Positions 48,665 to 61,249 of a stretch of DNA of 64,000 bases are shown piece after piece. Position 1 is the stretch's first letter, and each line of letters opens with the position of its first letter. The position numbers and the translations under genes were made by a program. The stretch is taken from NCBI GenBank assembly GCA_948474755.1, contig CAOLHI010000489.1, positions 372,001 to 436,000 of the forward strand. Reading direction: 5' to 3'. Origin of the DNA: Ctenosaura bakeri (taxonomy: Eukaryota; Chordata; Lepidosauria; Squamata; Iguanidae). Under the pieces are notes generated by a model. That model made no database searches, had not been told where the DNA came from, and saw only the letters and a program-made list of their open reading frames with translations.

Positions 48665-48704
48665 ATGGGAAACTATAAATCCAGACCAACCCAAACTTGC
48701 ACTG
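48665..48704 (+). CDS. TNNI3K: TNNI3K exon 1 (start codon exon)
   Basis: TNNI3K is a heart-enriched protein kinase with N-terminal coiled coil, ankyrin repeats and a tyrosine-kinase-like domain; it binds cardiac troponin I. The exon starts at the ATG in ACAAATGGGAAAC and encodes MGNYKSRPTQTCT, identical in pattern to the known N-terminus. Gly2 is a possible N-myristoylation site. It ends in phase 1 at CACTG|GTAATT. The next exon supplies AT, giving Asp and then EWKKK. The five exons present give 148 codons; kinase and most ankyrin repeats are off the window. The 5' UTR start is not visible. Confidence 0.94.
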
Positions 48705-49240
48705 GTAATTAATCTTTCTACTTTAAAGAAAATATTCTATAATCAAGAAATCTTTTCTAATTTCTTTGAAGCTCAAATGCTAGTTTCTTGGTCTTTCCTT
48801 AATAGTTTAGCTGAAAAATAGTATGGCTGAGATAGACTTCCTTTAAATTCGAAAGATGGGTATACCAAAAAGTTAACAGATTTATTTTCCCATCACTGTC
48901 AAATACCATGTTCAAATAAATTTGTGTATTTGTTTCATTGTCATTTTATGGGGAAAAAAATTTCTTCATTTTGTTTTCTCAAGGCAGGATATCAAACAGT
49001 TACTAACAACCAAATGATGGTAACTGAAAATAACCATTTTATGCTTTTATGTAAATTAAATTGTTTTCAAAGAAATCAATCTAAACAGATATGTGTATAG
49101 GAAAATATATATCTCAGTAAGATTCATATATAATTCATAATAACCAGAAGAAAAGATTAAGGTCTAATTCTCTGTCATGCAGAAGTTCTTAAATATGTTT
49201 GAAGGGTATTTTAAATTATCTTCCTCCCTTTTTCTTTTAG
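48705..49240 (+). other. TNNI3K: TNNI3K intron 1
   Basis: 536 bp of AT-rich intron, ending in the pyrimidine tract CCTCCCTTTTTCTTTTAG. Nothing else is seen in it. Confidence 0.85.
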
Positions 49241-49349
49241 ATGAATGGAAGAAAAAGGTTAGCGAATCATATGCTATAATCATTGAAAGATTAGAAGATG
49301 ATCTATTAATCAAAGAAAAAGAACTGACTGAACTAAAGCATGTTTTCAA
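49241..49349 (+). CDS. TNNI3K: TNNI3K exon 2, coiled coil
   Basis: 109 bp, phase 1 in and phase 2 out (TTTTCAA|GTAAGT). It encodes (D)[19 protein letters not shown] then [16 protein letters not shown]. This is the charged helical segment at the start of TNNI3K, a predicted coiled coil. It accepts phase-1 donors, so it can follow TNNI3K exon 1, FPGT exon 3 (readthrough) or the orphan segment at 42562. The frame is intact. Confidence 0.95.
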
Positions 49350-49706
49350 GTAAGTAATTTGATCACAATACGGCAATTCTATTTAGTTTTTTGTGGACTT
49401 GGTGGGACATGCTTAACATCTCACTAGTTTGGATGTTGTAACATATTGTTAAAGTTGCCTTGGTTACTGTATTCTAATTTTCAAAGCTGCAAGTTATGCA
49501 TATTTCATTCTTGTTTTGTGTAAAAAATGAACTTTGAGTCCTTAAACATTTTAAGATGGAATCATTTTGCATGCCAGTTAGTGGAGTACCAGTCATCTAC
49601 ATGGAACTGGTTACTAGCTTTGAAATGAGCAGGCATGTTAATCCTCTTTGGTATAACCTGTTATGTGTACTGTAATGGAGAGGTATATTAGACACAAAAA
49701 TTAAAC

Positions 49707-50606
49707 CAGTTGTTACTCTGTTCTCTGGGGGTCCTGGGAGGGGCCCCCAAATAACCAAACAACAAACACAACTTTTCGGGAGAATTAGCTGGAGCACTCA
49801 CTAAAGCTAGCGAGGGGCAGGGTAACTTAGCAGGATCTTGCAACCCAGCGTCTACGGGGTCAGATCAGTCAAGCAGTCAGATGGTTTAAAGTAGCAAAAA
49901 CGATGTTTTATTAAACACAGACAAACATAAAAGACAACACAGGCACACAGCTAACTAAAGAATTGGAAATAGGGATTTTCGGAGATAAAAAGGGGGATAC
50001 AACACCTGTCTCGTAGTCCTGGAGAGATATAAAGATTGAGTTCATGGATATGGAGTCTCAGTTACTGGAAATGAGAGGACGGCTCACCAAGTGGAGCGGC
50101 AGCAAGGCTGGATGGAACTCAGGAGCGATCCAAGCGGTCCAAGGAAAGGCTCGGAATCGAGGGCTTTTATAGGGTGAATTGTGACTGCAGGCCATACCTT
50201 ACTCGGTGAGAACAGTGCGATTTAGGAGTGGGACAAAGCTCTGGAAAGGTCAGAGTTTAGCATGATTGGCTTAAAGCCAAATCAACAATAGTGTAGCCAG
50301 GATGCAAATACGGAGTGCTTAGTACAGCTTTGTGCAGCTACCTGCTCAGGCAGGGTGCCTTTGTTAGTATCACACATAAGCAAAAGGGTGTTTGCCGGAG
50401 AGGTCCCTGAAGCAACGATCTGGCTCTGTTCGGCCTGCCTAGGTGGGGAATGGAATGTCCAGCAATTATTGGCTGCGCCTGTTTATGTGCTTGTCCGGAG
50501 GCCTTGCAAACTCATGGAGTGGGGTGGCAAAGGAAAGCCGAATGGTTTGATAACAAAACGATATCAAGTGCTATCTCCAGGTAGGCCTGGGCCGCAGTAA
50601 CACAGT
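49707..50606 (-). mobile_element. Solo LTR of an endogenous retrovirus-like element, antisense
   Basis: The LTR itself is 49711-50602 (892 bp). It begins TGTTACT and ends AGTAACA, with an exact 4-bp target duplication CAGT at 49707-49710 and 50603-50606. Orientation comes from minus-strand signals: a TATAAAA box at 50165-50171 and an AATAAA signal at 49907-49912 about 255 nt downstream. No internal coding region, primer-binding site or second LTR is present, so it arose by LTR recombination. A 4-bp duplication fits several LTR-element groups; class not settled. Confidence 0.85.
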
Positions 50607-50919
50607 CATTGAAAAAAAGTGATGGAAACAATATAATTTCTACAGCAGCATTTTAAAGCACAGCTTATCTACCCTGGTTTTTCAATTACATACAGTTGTT
50701 TGAGAGTGATGCTTGATTTTATAGGAGAAATGTGTGTAATGTGTGTACTGTTGGGTAGAGCTTTAAAGTTGATGACACCAACACCACTGGAAGAGACATA
50801 TTCACTCTTTCTTTTCAGGCTATTTTTGGACTCAAAATTGCTCAAAAGCAACTAGGAATATTGCTGATTTCCCACCATGAATATGACAGCAATTGATCAC
50901 CTTCTTTTCTTTTAGCAAT

Positions 50920-50999
50920 GTCTTCTTTTAGCCTTGTTGTAAGCTGCCTTGGGTCCCCACATTGGGAAAGAAATGGAATATAAATTAAATAAATAAATT
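50920..50999 (+). repeat. L2-like LINE 3' tail, sense
   Basis: CTTGTTGTAAGCTGCCTTGG followed by GAAAGAAATGGAATATAAAT and AAAT repeats is the standard LINE end of this type. Confidence 0.6.
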
Positions 51000-52681
51000 C
51001 ACAGACACTCAAAGGCAAGTTCTAACAGAGTATCACTACTTTCCATGGGAAAAGTACGTCATAGAAATAGTTTGTATCTGTTTATTCCATCAGGTCAATC
51101 TACCATTGCTTTCACTGACAAAAACCTAAACATTCAAAGCACTTAAACAAATGTCCTTCTTTAACCTCCAATGTTAGTGTTTCCTTTAAAAAGATCCCTC
51201 AAGTAAAATCCAAAGGGAAAAAAATTGGTATCATTTATCAAGAGAAGCCTGAATGGATAAGAAATTCAAACATGAATGACAAATGAGATTTTCTTTATAA
51301 CTTGAAAAATCTTTTTCCACCCAGACAAGGTAAGTGGTGAATGAAGAGTACAAGGCAGAAGAAATATGGTCATAATATACAGTTTGTAGTAGAGCAGCAC
51401 ACTGGAGAGGTTTCCATTTAGCAGATGCAACTAAGGTAATCATTTTAGAGTATTAGTCACATTGACACTGGCTTCAGAACAGCTGTGCTTACAGTCTCAT
51501 TTGTATCAAATTCATTTCTGCTTCCCCCTTCTTAAGATGTAAGAGCAGGGAATTCAAGAATAAGTCAGATCAGATATTAGTATTTAATCCAGATGAAGGT
51601 TTCACAATTCCATTATTTCTCATTGTCTTTTCCCAGCCGTTACAGGTTCATTATGCTCACAGTAGAGTACAGGGGCAGAAAAGAAGCAGGCAACAGAACA
51701 GAGCTTGGTACATAAATTACTTCAGGCCATAGCTGTATAGATCAGTGATTCTGCAATGGGTCCATAAGTAGGAAGGCTACAGATTTTGGTCTTCAGTGCC
51801 CAGAAACTCTAACAGTATGGTCAATGGAACGAAGTCCAACAGATTCTGGAAACTCTGTGGTTGAGATTATTTGGCACAAAAGAGTAGGGGACTTTTAATA
51901 TCTAGAGTGCAGTTTACAAGGGTTTATTCCAAATGTTGGTACAACCTGCATGCCATTGTGCTGGTTCATGCAGGTGGGTCCTGTGTCCTTGGCCATCTGG
52001 GCTTTGGCATGCTCTATCCAGGGTGGTAGACTGGTCTGCCTTTTGTCTACACAAGGTTCCTGATCTCTTAAAAGATGCCCAAATTCACTTATCCCAAACA
52101 CACTCCTCTCCCTAATGATAGCTGTGGCATGAACTGATCAGCAAAATATAATGTCCTCAACTGGCAAGGTTGTCAGGAAGGTGAAAAATCAGAATACCTA
52201 GTGCACTCAGGAGTTCAGATCCATCCCTCCCCAAAAAATACTTTCCTGGCCCCAAAACTAGTTGAAATCCATGACAAGACTTTGTGCTTCATGAAGACCT
52301 TGTGCTTCATGAAGACCTTGTGCTACATCAGGAGAGGGTGGGAAAATTTGTTGGAAAATTAAACTGATCTCTAGCTTTAGCCATCCTCTCTGTTGTGTTA
52401 TAGTATGAAACAATCATGATAATCGAGTCTTTCCTCTGCTCTCTCAAGAAAGTACCAGATGATGAAGATCCAAAGAAACACTGCTAGAGCATTTAGGTTT
52501 TTACAGTCAGCACTAACTGGGCCAGGTTAGCTAGAAATGTATGGCTTGCCTTCATAATCCACATTTAAGTCAACATTTCAAAGGCTAAAAAGTAGGAGAT
52601 TTCTCTCATTGACCTGGAAGGTTGCAGTGTCATCCCTAAATAATGGCTCATAATGAAATTAAAGCATTTGATTGCACTGTA

Positions 52682-52851
52682 ACCATTTCCGCACTACACT
52701 GTTATGGTGCTATCATTCTACTTTCAACATCCTTTGGAATTCTGGAATTTGCAGTTTACTGAGGCCAAAGATCCCCTTCCCTAAACTGCAATTCCCAGGA
52801 CTCCATAGGGTGTTGAAAGTGGAATAATAGCACTATAGTGTGGAAATGGCC
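52682..52851. mobile_element. Palindromic GGCC-TAA foldback element, copy 7
   Basis: ACCATTTCCGCACTACACTG opens it and AGTGTGGAAATGGCC closes it. The long-form centre is shortened (GAGGCCAAAGATCCCCTTCC). Flanks are TAA on the left and TTA on the right. The left terminal GG is lost. Confidence 0.8.
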
Positions 52852-55423
52852 TTAGTGAAAGGGAATGCTTGTAAAGGATTGTGACTGAATTATTTTAATA
52901 AACCTAGTTCCAGGGCAACACACAATCATCACTGTCCTCTGTGAATGTAAAATTAGCCAGAACAATGACAAATTCATATCAGGTTTATCAAGTTAGAGAA
53001 AAGAGATCATTTCTAAAGTTTGGTACAGCCTGGTCAACCGGAAGAGATGCCTGGGCTATTTGTAAGCATCTCATATAAAGTCATCATGTCTTTCCCAGGA
53101 CACGGCGCATGTCAGCAGACATGTAGATCATTAAACCTGTCAAGGTAGTACCAAAGGTGCTATGATTGTTCCTACAAATACAGTCTCTAGCCCAGTCTTG
53201 TCCTGTTGGATGGTAAATTTTGAGGAGAACGGTAGACAGAAAGCAAACCTGAACCAGTGCAAATGGTCCTGCTTGCCAAGGGATTCTGGGAATAGTTCAA
53301 AAAACGAACTCTGGATGATCTCTGTTCCACTGTTTCAGACATTTTAAAGGTCCATATCTAATATCCAGCCATGATATAACAATCCTACTTTTGAATTTTT
53401 TAAAAAAAAGCTTTGTAATTTTGGAGAATCCCCCTGGTAATTCCAACTCATTGAGCCTATTTTCCTAGTAGCACTATCACCATATACTCCTCTTCCTTCT
53501 CTTCTTCCCCATAACTATTGGCCTCTTGCCTGATGGACAAAAAGTCAGTGAGGAAAAAAAAGGCAATGGTGTCTTTCTCCATACCACCAGCACTGTCTAG
53601 ACAAAGGCAAGACCATACTGAACAAATAGACTGCAGCTATGAGAAGGAGCAGCAGGTCCAGAGTTCTCGTCAGTAAGAATGTGGGCTGTCAGCAAGTTTG
53701 CAATGGCACTATCCCTGATGTGACCCACCATGGTCTAGAAACTGATAAGCTGATAATAAAAACACAAATCATCAGGTTTTGTTTGACTCGTTTTAAACTG
53801 AGAATTTTAAGGGCATCCCAGCATAATCAAACTTGCCCACAGGCTGCAGGTTGACATCTACCATATTCATGTGACTGATTCACTGCATTAGTTACATGAA
53901 TGTAATTATGCAAACAGGCTGTTCCACCAAGCACTCCTTCCCTGTCTCATCTGGCCATTGACGCTGAACAATAATTACCCTTACCCTTTCTGACAGCAAA
54001 GTAAAAATGTTCCTGAGCTTCCATGAGATGAAAATCATTCAGGGCAAATCTTGTTACTGTCTTTTCTTAATTACAATGTAGCTTTTAAAGATTACACTGT
54101 GGAATATTCAGAGGAGGGGTATGAGATTCAGACAGATTCAAATTCAGATTCAGACAGGTTGTGTTTTTTTAAATTAAAAAAAAATCCCCCAGCCTATTGC
54201 CAACTTGGTAATGTCTTTAAAACCTCTACTTTTCAATAAGAAAAATGACTTGCTCTAAACTTTTCAAAAACATACCTCCTTATCAGAAAGTAATTTTGGA
54301 CACATTGCCAGCTGCAGCAATTTTCTGAGCCAAGTTTATGCTTCATTCTCAAATTCAGGCATTGAATAAAATCTTGCTACAGTTTTAATTATTGCTCCTT
54401 TTTTCCCATAACATTCCAGTCTTAAATCATGGTAGAGCAAAAAGGAAGGCAGGGAAGTGCCTGGTCAAATTATTTGTAATGTTAGAAATGTGTTGTTTAT
54501 ACATATATTTAGTTGTTGAGGAGGATTTTGATGAATAAACATTTACTCTGTGGCTAGTTCTATGTATTTTTATTAACAAACTCCCTTTTGCTCTCTTGTC
54601 ATGCAGGCATAGAAAAGAGGTCAGCAAGCACCATTAATGAATAATAAAACTGCAGATTCTGTATCTTTATTTTTTGGTATATGCTGCATTTTTTTAACTA
54701 AAATATTTTTGCACCAGGTGCAAATACCTCGCATCATTTTTAATGAGGCAGCATGGCTATTTATCTTATTGGAGGGGCATAATATTAGAAATGCATTAGC
54801 AATAATGACGTTATTTTAATTATTCACTTTATCCACATACATCCTTAGCAGGCACCATGAAATTATTAGGCTGTATTAAAATGTGCCATCATATCCCAGG
54901 AAGCGTAGGAGAAAATTAAAAAACAAATTGGCTTTTGAACATTCCAATGCTGAAGTGGTACTCAGTGGCTGGAGAGTTTGACATGCACACATGTGGGGCA
55001 ATTACCACAGAGACTACAAAAAGTGGGGGAAATTGCATCTTCCTCTTAAGGTCTGATGTAGCTTAAAATAAAACACTTTTAATTGCACATTTGAAAAAAA
55101 GGAAGTGCTGTACTTCATACTAATGGCACATAATGATGGAAAGTCTGCAAATGTTTCTAAATAGGGTTTTTAAAAAAACTGAACTTCCAATATTTCAAAA
55201 GCAAAGTGTAGAAATAACACTATGAAAGTCCCTTCTTTCCTTCTTCCTCTGCACATCTCATTCAAGAGAGGACATTACATTCTTCAGTTATAAATGTTAC
55301 ATTGTTGGGGACGGGTAGCTAACTGTCAGAAATAGCCACTTCTCCATATTTGGAGACTACTTACTTCTGTATGGACCAGTGTCTCACTACACAAACTGAG
55401 CCTTTAACAAATTGTCTGGACCC

Positions 55424-55650
55424 AGAGCCAATGGATTGTAGTGGCTAGGTGTTGGACTAGGACTCGGGGAGACCAGGGTTCAAATCACTGCTTGGCCATG
55501 GAAACCTGCTAGATGGTCTTGGGCAAGTCACACTCTCTGCAGCAAAGTGGAAGGCAATAGCAAACCCACACTGAACAAATCTAGCCAAACACCAAGACTA
55601 ATTCACTTTAGGGTCTCCATGAGTTGGAAACAACATGAAGAAACACAACC
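55424..55650 (+). repeat. tRNA-headed Sauria SINE
   Basis: AGCCAATGGATTGTAGTGGC opens it. GGGTTCAAATC is the B box. The tail has TTAGGGTCTCCATGAGTTGG and ACACAACC repeats. Confidence 0.83.
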
Positions 55651-55736
55651 ACAGGGACACGAGCAAATTTCTAGAGCTCAAAAGGAACCAGTAAATAACT
55701 ATTTATGTGTAATTAATTCATTTTTTGAATAACTAA

Positions 55737-56157
55737 GGCCCTTTTTGCATGACATTTTCCATGCGAAAGGGTGCCTGGAGCATTGCACAATTGTGAGGAG
55801 CGATCTGCATGATGCACTCATAATTGCACGACACTCCAGGGGTTGGCAGGTGCCAAGCACACACCTTTCCATTTTTGGCTGGAAGCAGAAAATGGTGCAT
55901 GATTGCACATTCCTCTCGGGCCCTGCGCGCACTTACCTGGCATGTGGAACCTCCAGAGCAGTGCCAGTCTCACTTACTGCCCCAGCGCAGTCTGGGAAAC
56001 TCCCAGGCTGCACTGTGGAAGGAAGAGGCGGAGCTGTTGTGCAAGCAGGCAGCTCGTGCGGAGCCGAAGGACCCTGGACATGAGAGCCTCTCACTGGAGG
56101 CTGCTTATACGATCCTCGCATCCCAGCACCGGAAGAAGGTAAGGTGTGGAAAGGGCC
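55737..56157. mobile_element. CpG-rich TAA-flanked DNA element, PIF/Harbinger-like
   Basis: 421 bp, ends GGCCCTTTTTGCATGAC and, inverted, GGCCCTTTCCACACC. Perfect TAA target duplications lie at 55734-55736 and 56158-56160. The interior is markedly richer in C, G and CpG than its surroundings. The terminal motif resembles that of the palindromic GGCC family but the interior does not. Open frames cross it on both strands without a recognisable domain, so it is presumably non-autonomous. Confidence 0.7.
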
Positions 56158-58192
56158 TAAGTCATAGGCAGATTCTTTTGTAGCTTAAAGTTAACAACAT
56201 AATTTAGTTTTTGGTTACTTTTAGAATAACTAAGGTGCAGCCTCAATGAAGGTAGAGGAGGAATATCACACCGTTCCCATGTTGGAGCAGGCTGCTGTCT
56301 TCCGCTCTATTAGGGATGCTGAAGTGATAATGAAGCAAATGGGAGGAGGCACTGTTTTGTCCTATAGGTCAGCGGTTAGTAGTCTGGAGAAGTTTATTTT
56401 TTAAAAATACCTTAAACAGAACTGTTTTAAGGACTTTGAGAAACAGGAAAGTAAAGAGTTACTGCAATTACAATGGCAAGTAAATGTACTGGGGGGCCTT
56501 CGGACTAGTACAAATAAACTTTTAAAAGTAATTTTTCAAGCTCTATAAAACTCAAACTCCTAAGTTCAGGGTGGGCAACTTGTATACTTTAGTGTACATT
56601 TAATGAATTCTTATGCACATTATGCAGTGACACTTTTTCTTTAGTCCTCTCTATCTCAAAAAGAGGCAGCAACCTATATCCTGAGCATATGACAAATGGG
56701 GCACATTTTTCAAGTAGCTAAAGACATCTAAATGCCATTGGATAATGTGTCATCAGTGTCAGTGGAGCCAAAGCTGTTATATGTCTAATCTGTACTGGAA
56801 AATGAGGTCAAATAAATGAAATTATTTTGTTGTTAATTGAAAAAAAATGTCCTTTTGTCCTAGCTGATTATTTTACTCTGAACTTGCTTGTTCAGCAGCA
56901 ACAGTTTCAGAAAGCTGAATAAAGCAAGTCCCTGAAAAGTCCTAGCAAATAGGTTGTATTGACACAACAACATTTTACCATGGCCAGCATTTGAAATAGT
57001 TACCGTTTTTTGCTCTGAGCATAATACACAAGACCCTAATGCTCACATGCTCTCTTCTTCTCTCACATGATGGAAAGAAGGTTGTGTTGCCATTTCTAGT
57101 TAATCACAGCCTGGAATGGACCTGGAATGTGAGTAATATTTACTACCATAATTTCAAGCCAGCTTCAGAAATCAGACAGCTGCTTGTTTGAAACAGGCCA
57201 TAGTGAATGTTAGTCTGTAACAGACTGCCATTAATCCAAAAGAGGTAGCAAATGGTTCTCTGGGACAAAAAGATGGAGGATCTGTGTCTCATTCTGCTCT
57301 GCATGCCATACAAGTGGTTGGCAACTGTGAAAAGCTAAGAAGAGTGTTCATCTGCCCAGGGGCCCATGGGGTCCACAACCCCCACTCCAAAACAGAAACT
57401 TCATTTTTTTAAAATGACACACACACACAACTTGGTCCATCACACCAACATCCCAACCATTTTAGGTCCAGGGTAGGATGGACATTCTTATCAACAGGTA
57501 GTAACTGGAAGTGAGTACAGGATGTTTTTCAACAGGCAGTGACTCACGGATCTTGCAGACATTTTGAGGCAAAAATCAGGGTGGCCAGAGGGGGTGTCTT
57601 GTAGGCAGCAAAGACAGTCTTGGTAGCTTCATGTGGTCTATAGACCCCACTTTTCCTCATCCCCACATATGGTTTTCAGGGTGAATGTTGGAGAGGGCTC
57701 CTGGAACTGTGACAGCTGTAAAGAAGAGGGCATTTCAGCAGGTGTGGCTGGTCATACAACAAGGTAACAAGCAACACCTGCTGAACTGCACTCTTCTACA
57801 CAACCATAGTCCCTTCCAGTTTTCACTCTAACCCCATCTCCAAGTCAACTATAGTTTAGCACAAGGTACAAACATAGCCACTCTTTTCCAAGATGCTATC
57901 CCCAGATTCATAAAGAAAGTTTCTAGGCTGGGCTTCTTCCCAATATACTGAATTTCAATATTCAGAAAGAGCATTCAGACATATAAAACCTTCCCATTGC
58001 AAACTGATTGCAAACAGACATTCCCAGAAAAACTGTTTCATGTGATATGCTTCCTAAGGAAAACCACACTGCACAGCTCTAAGAAATGGAAGAAATAAAA
58101 ATCACAGAAAGATTGACAGCAAGAGCCATGATTAGCCTGGGGCAGAAGGAACTTTAGTTGAAAAACAAATGAGTAGTTTTGTGAGGAAAAAT

Positions 58193-58407
58193 TGTTGTTG
58201 TTGTTGTTGTTGTGCCTCCAAGTAATTTCTGACTTAATTGGCCCTGATACGAACCTGTCACAGGATTTTCTTGACAATATTTATATTTATTGCCTTCCTC
58301 TGAGGATGAGAGTGTGTGACTTGCCGAAGGTAACCCACTGGGTTTCCTTGAACCAAGGTCTTCCAGAGTCCTAGCCCAACACTCAAACCACTACACTATG
58401 CTGTCTA
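58193..58407 (-). repeat. tRNA-headed Sauria SINE, antisense
   Basis: GTT repeats start it (its 3' tail), then CTCCAAGTAATTTCTGACTT and GATTTTCTTGACAATATTTA. It ends CAAACCACTACACTATGCTG, the reverse complement of the tRNA-like head. Confidence 0.82.
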
Positions 58408-58577
58408 TTTGAGGAAAAAAGAACTAAGAGAAATTTATATAAGCTGTATTAATAAAAACTAGAATCCTGCCCAATCCTATTTTGAGGAATGAAATCACAG
58501 TGAATTCTTTCTTTTTAAAAGTATTTTCCCCAATGAAAGACAGCACACTAAAAGATGAAATCTGCTTTCACGTGTAA

Positions 58578-59183
<606 letters not shown>

Positions 59184-59281
59184 GTAATAAATCACACATT
59201 AGGACTCTCATGCTGAAAGGATTGCGTCCTTCTCGGTTGACAAGAAATGGATTTACAGCTTTGCATTTAGCAGCTTACAAG
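59184..59281 (+). CDS. TNNI3K: TNNI3K exon 4, ankyrin repeat
   Basis: 98 bp between TTATTACACAG and GTACATGG, phase 1 in, phase 0 out. It encodes (G)[19 protein letters not shown] then [22 protein letters not shown] is a textbook ankyrin-repeat first helix (TxLHxAA). Confidence 0.95.
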
Positions 59282-59725
59282 GTACATGGTGTTTAATTAA
59301 TTAATTACTCTGTTTGACTAATGTTCTTTCCATTCCCTTTCTCTGCTCTTCTCCCTCCAGAGCTTAGTGTTTGGCACTAGTACTGCCATGAGCCTAGTGC
59401 CAGTTGGAAAAAAAATAATACAGTCATGAGGGACTTCTGTAGTTTTGCTTAGGGCCACAGACCAGACTGAGCAACTACTTGCGGCCCAGAGGCCACAAAC
59501 ATGCTGTCTCACACCTCTAAGAGCCAACTGCACCCCAACATTTTAATTTGAATGCCCTCACAGGGACAGGGAGTGAGCAGTCTGCCTTTGGGCAGTTTTA
59601 GGCCCGGGATACACCTTTTACAAAGTAGGAACGGAACTGGTGATTTCCAGTATGTCTCCTACTTTTAAAGAGCCTTTTTTGGTCTAAAACAGCCCCAGCA
59701 TATCTATGAGAGAGATGGCAAAACA

Positions 59726-59986
59726 GGCCATTTCTGCATTAGACTGTTATAGTGCTATTATTCTACTTTCAACATCCGATGGAATCCTTGGCCATTTCCG
59801 CACTAGCCTGTTATAGCGCGATGATTCCACATTCAACATCCTCTGGAATCCTGGGGTTTGCAGTTTCGGGAGGGACCAGCTGGCCCCTCCCAAAACTGCA
59901 AACCCCAGGATTCCAAAGGATGTTGAAAGTGGAATCATTGCGCTGTAACAGGCTAGTGCGGAAATGGCCTTAGTGAGGAAATGGCC
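59726..59986. mobile_element. Palindromic GGCC foldback element, copy 8a, host of a nested copy
   Basis: The older copy opens GGCCATTTCTGCATTAGACT and runs to 59789. Only its last bases (AGTGAGGAAATGGCC, to 59986) remain after the nested insertion at 59790-59969. Most of the right arm is missing. Confidence 0.7.
59790..59969. mobile_element. Palindromic GGCC foldback element, copy 8b, nested
   Basis: A complete 180-bp copy, GGCCATTTCCGCACTAGCCT ... AGGCTAGTGCGGAAATGGCC. The arms are nearly identical and retain CpG (GCGCGATGATTCC), suggesting it is younger than the copy it sits in. Confidence 0.85.
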
Positions 59987-61138
59987 ATAGAGGCTGTGGA
60001 GAGTATTTTGAATAATAATCACAAAGGTGATGGCAATGATGACATTTGGGATTGCAGCCCTTTGAGTCCTCAAAAACAGCCTTGTTGATATGCCACTTGT
60101 TTCACTCTCCCCACCCAGGCTGTAGGTAATGGGAAAAGATTCTTTCTTCTCTTCCTCTGTCTCCTCTTCCACTACTATTAGAGCAACAGCAAGATACAAA
60201 GAGCAAACATGGAGTAGAACATAAGCAGGATGGAGAAGGGGCCTGAGTTCTTCTATGGACAAGTTCCAAATCCAAGTTAGAGAAGAACCTAGGAAGTTAT
60301 CATGCTTACCTCATTTCTGAAGGAACCATGCCTCAGTCCAAAATATAAGCCTGACATTTTTCACTACTATTCACTAGTATCATAAGCAAGTTGTATCTTG
60401 CACTTGAGTGTCTGAAGTATCATTCAAAAGGTGTTCTGAGAAGTGTTTATTTATTAGTCAGACCCATAAGAAGTTTGTGGTGTTTAATTTTTCATTATTG
60501 GAAATGGCCTGGGTTGTCAGTTAATTGAGACTAAAATATAAAACGTGCATGTCTCTTTACAACTGTTTTCAATATTGCCCTACTGTATTCATTTATTTGA
60601 ATTTGATCCCAAGCTATGAAGGCTCATGGGAAGTTGGCAGCATTATTATCTGAGAGACTTCATTAGTAGAATCCAAAATTCAAAAGGGAGATATTGGTAC
60701 TGATTAGGTTTCTCCTTAACATATGTTAAAACTCTTTTTATTCATGCAGTCAGGATTTTGTTCATATCACACAACTGAGTGGAAAATAGAACTGTATCAA
60801 GTGAAATATATTCAGGTTCTGTTTTTGAAATAAGTGGGTCCTTACGCTTTTTCTCAGAGGATATTCTGAATGTCGACACTTCTGTGCCAAAGTTTTATGG
60901 AGATGGTTATCTGTTATATAATAAGGAGAAATGAAGCTACTGAGTCACACCATTGGTCCATCTAATTTAGGATTGTCTTCACTGAGTAGCAGTGGCTTTC
61001 CCGACATCCCCAGGGTCCTTTCTGTCCCTGCCAGAGGATGCAACAGATTATACCAGGACCATTTGCACGTAAAATAGATTCTTTGCCACAGCTATTCCCA
61101 ATGTCTTCTAAATAATAGTGTCACTATCCATATTTCAG

Positions 61139-61249
61139 GACAACGCAGAACTTTTAACAGCTTTATTGCACAGTGGAGCTGACATCCAACAAGTTGGCTA
61201 TGGAGCACTAACAGCTCTCCATATTGCTACAATAGCCGGTCATCATGAG
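61139..61249 (+). CDS. TNNI3K: TNNI3K exon 5, ankyrin repeats
   Basis: 111 bp (37 codons, phase 0 both ends) between ATATTTCAG and GTATGT. It encodes [20 protein letters not shown] then [27 protein letters not shown] closes one ankyrin repeat and [12 protein letters not shown] opens the next. The protein continues in exons beyond 64000. Confidence 0.95.

Larger units (their letters stand above)
59282..61138 (+). other. TNNI3K: TNNI3K intron 4
   Basis: Contains a nested pair of palindromic GGCC elements at 59726-59986. The long minus-strand open frame across 59747-60262 starts in unique DNA and runs through those palindromes; it is not a gene. Nothing else is recognised. Confidence 0.75.

Noticed and set aside
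55745..56183. Overlapping 112- and 119-codon frames
   Set aside because: Produced by the GC-rich TAA-flanked element and its right flank; several frames and both strands are open at once, so this reflects composition rather than coding.
59747..60262. 171-codon open frame on the minus strand
   Set aside because: About half of it is translation of the nested palindromic elements; no domain, splice context or conserved motif. Chance openness of repeat DNA.
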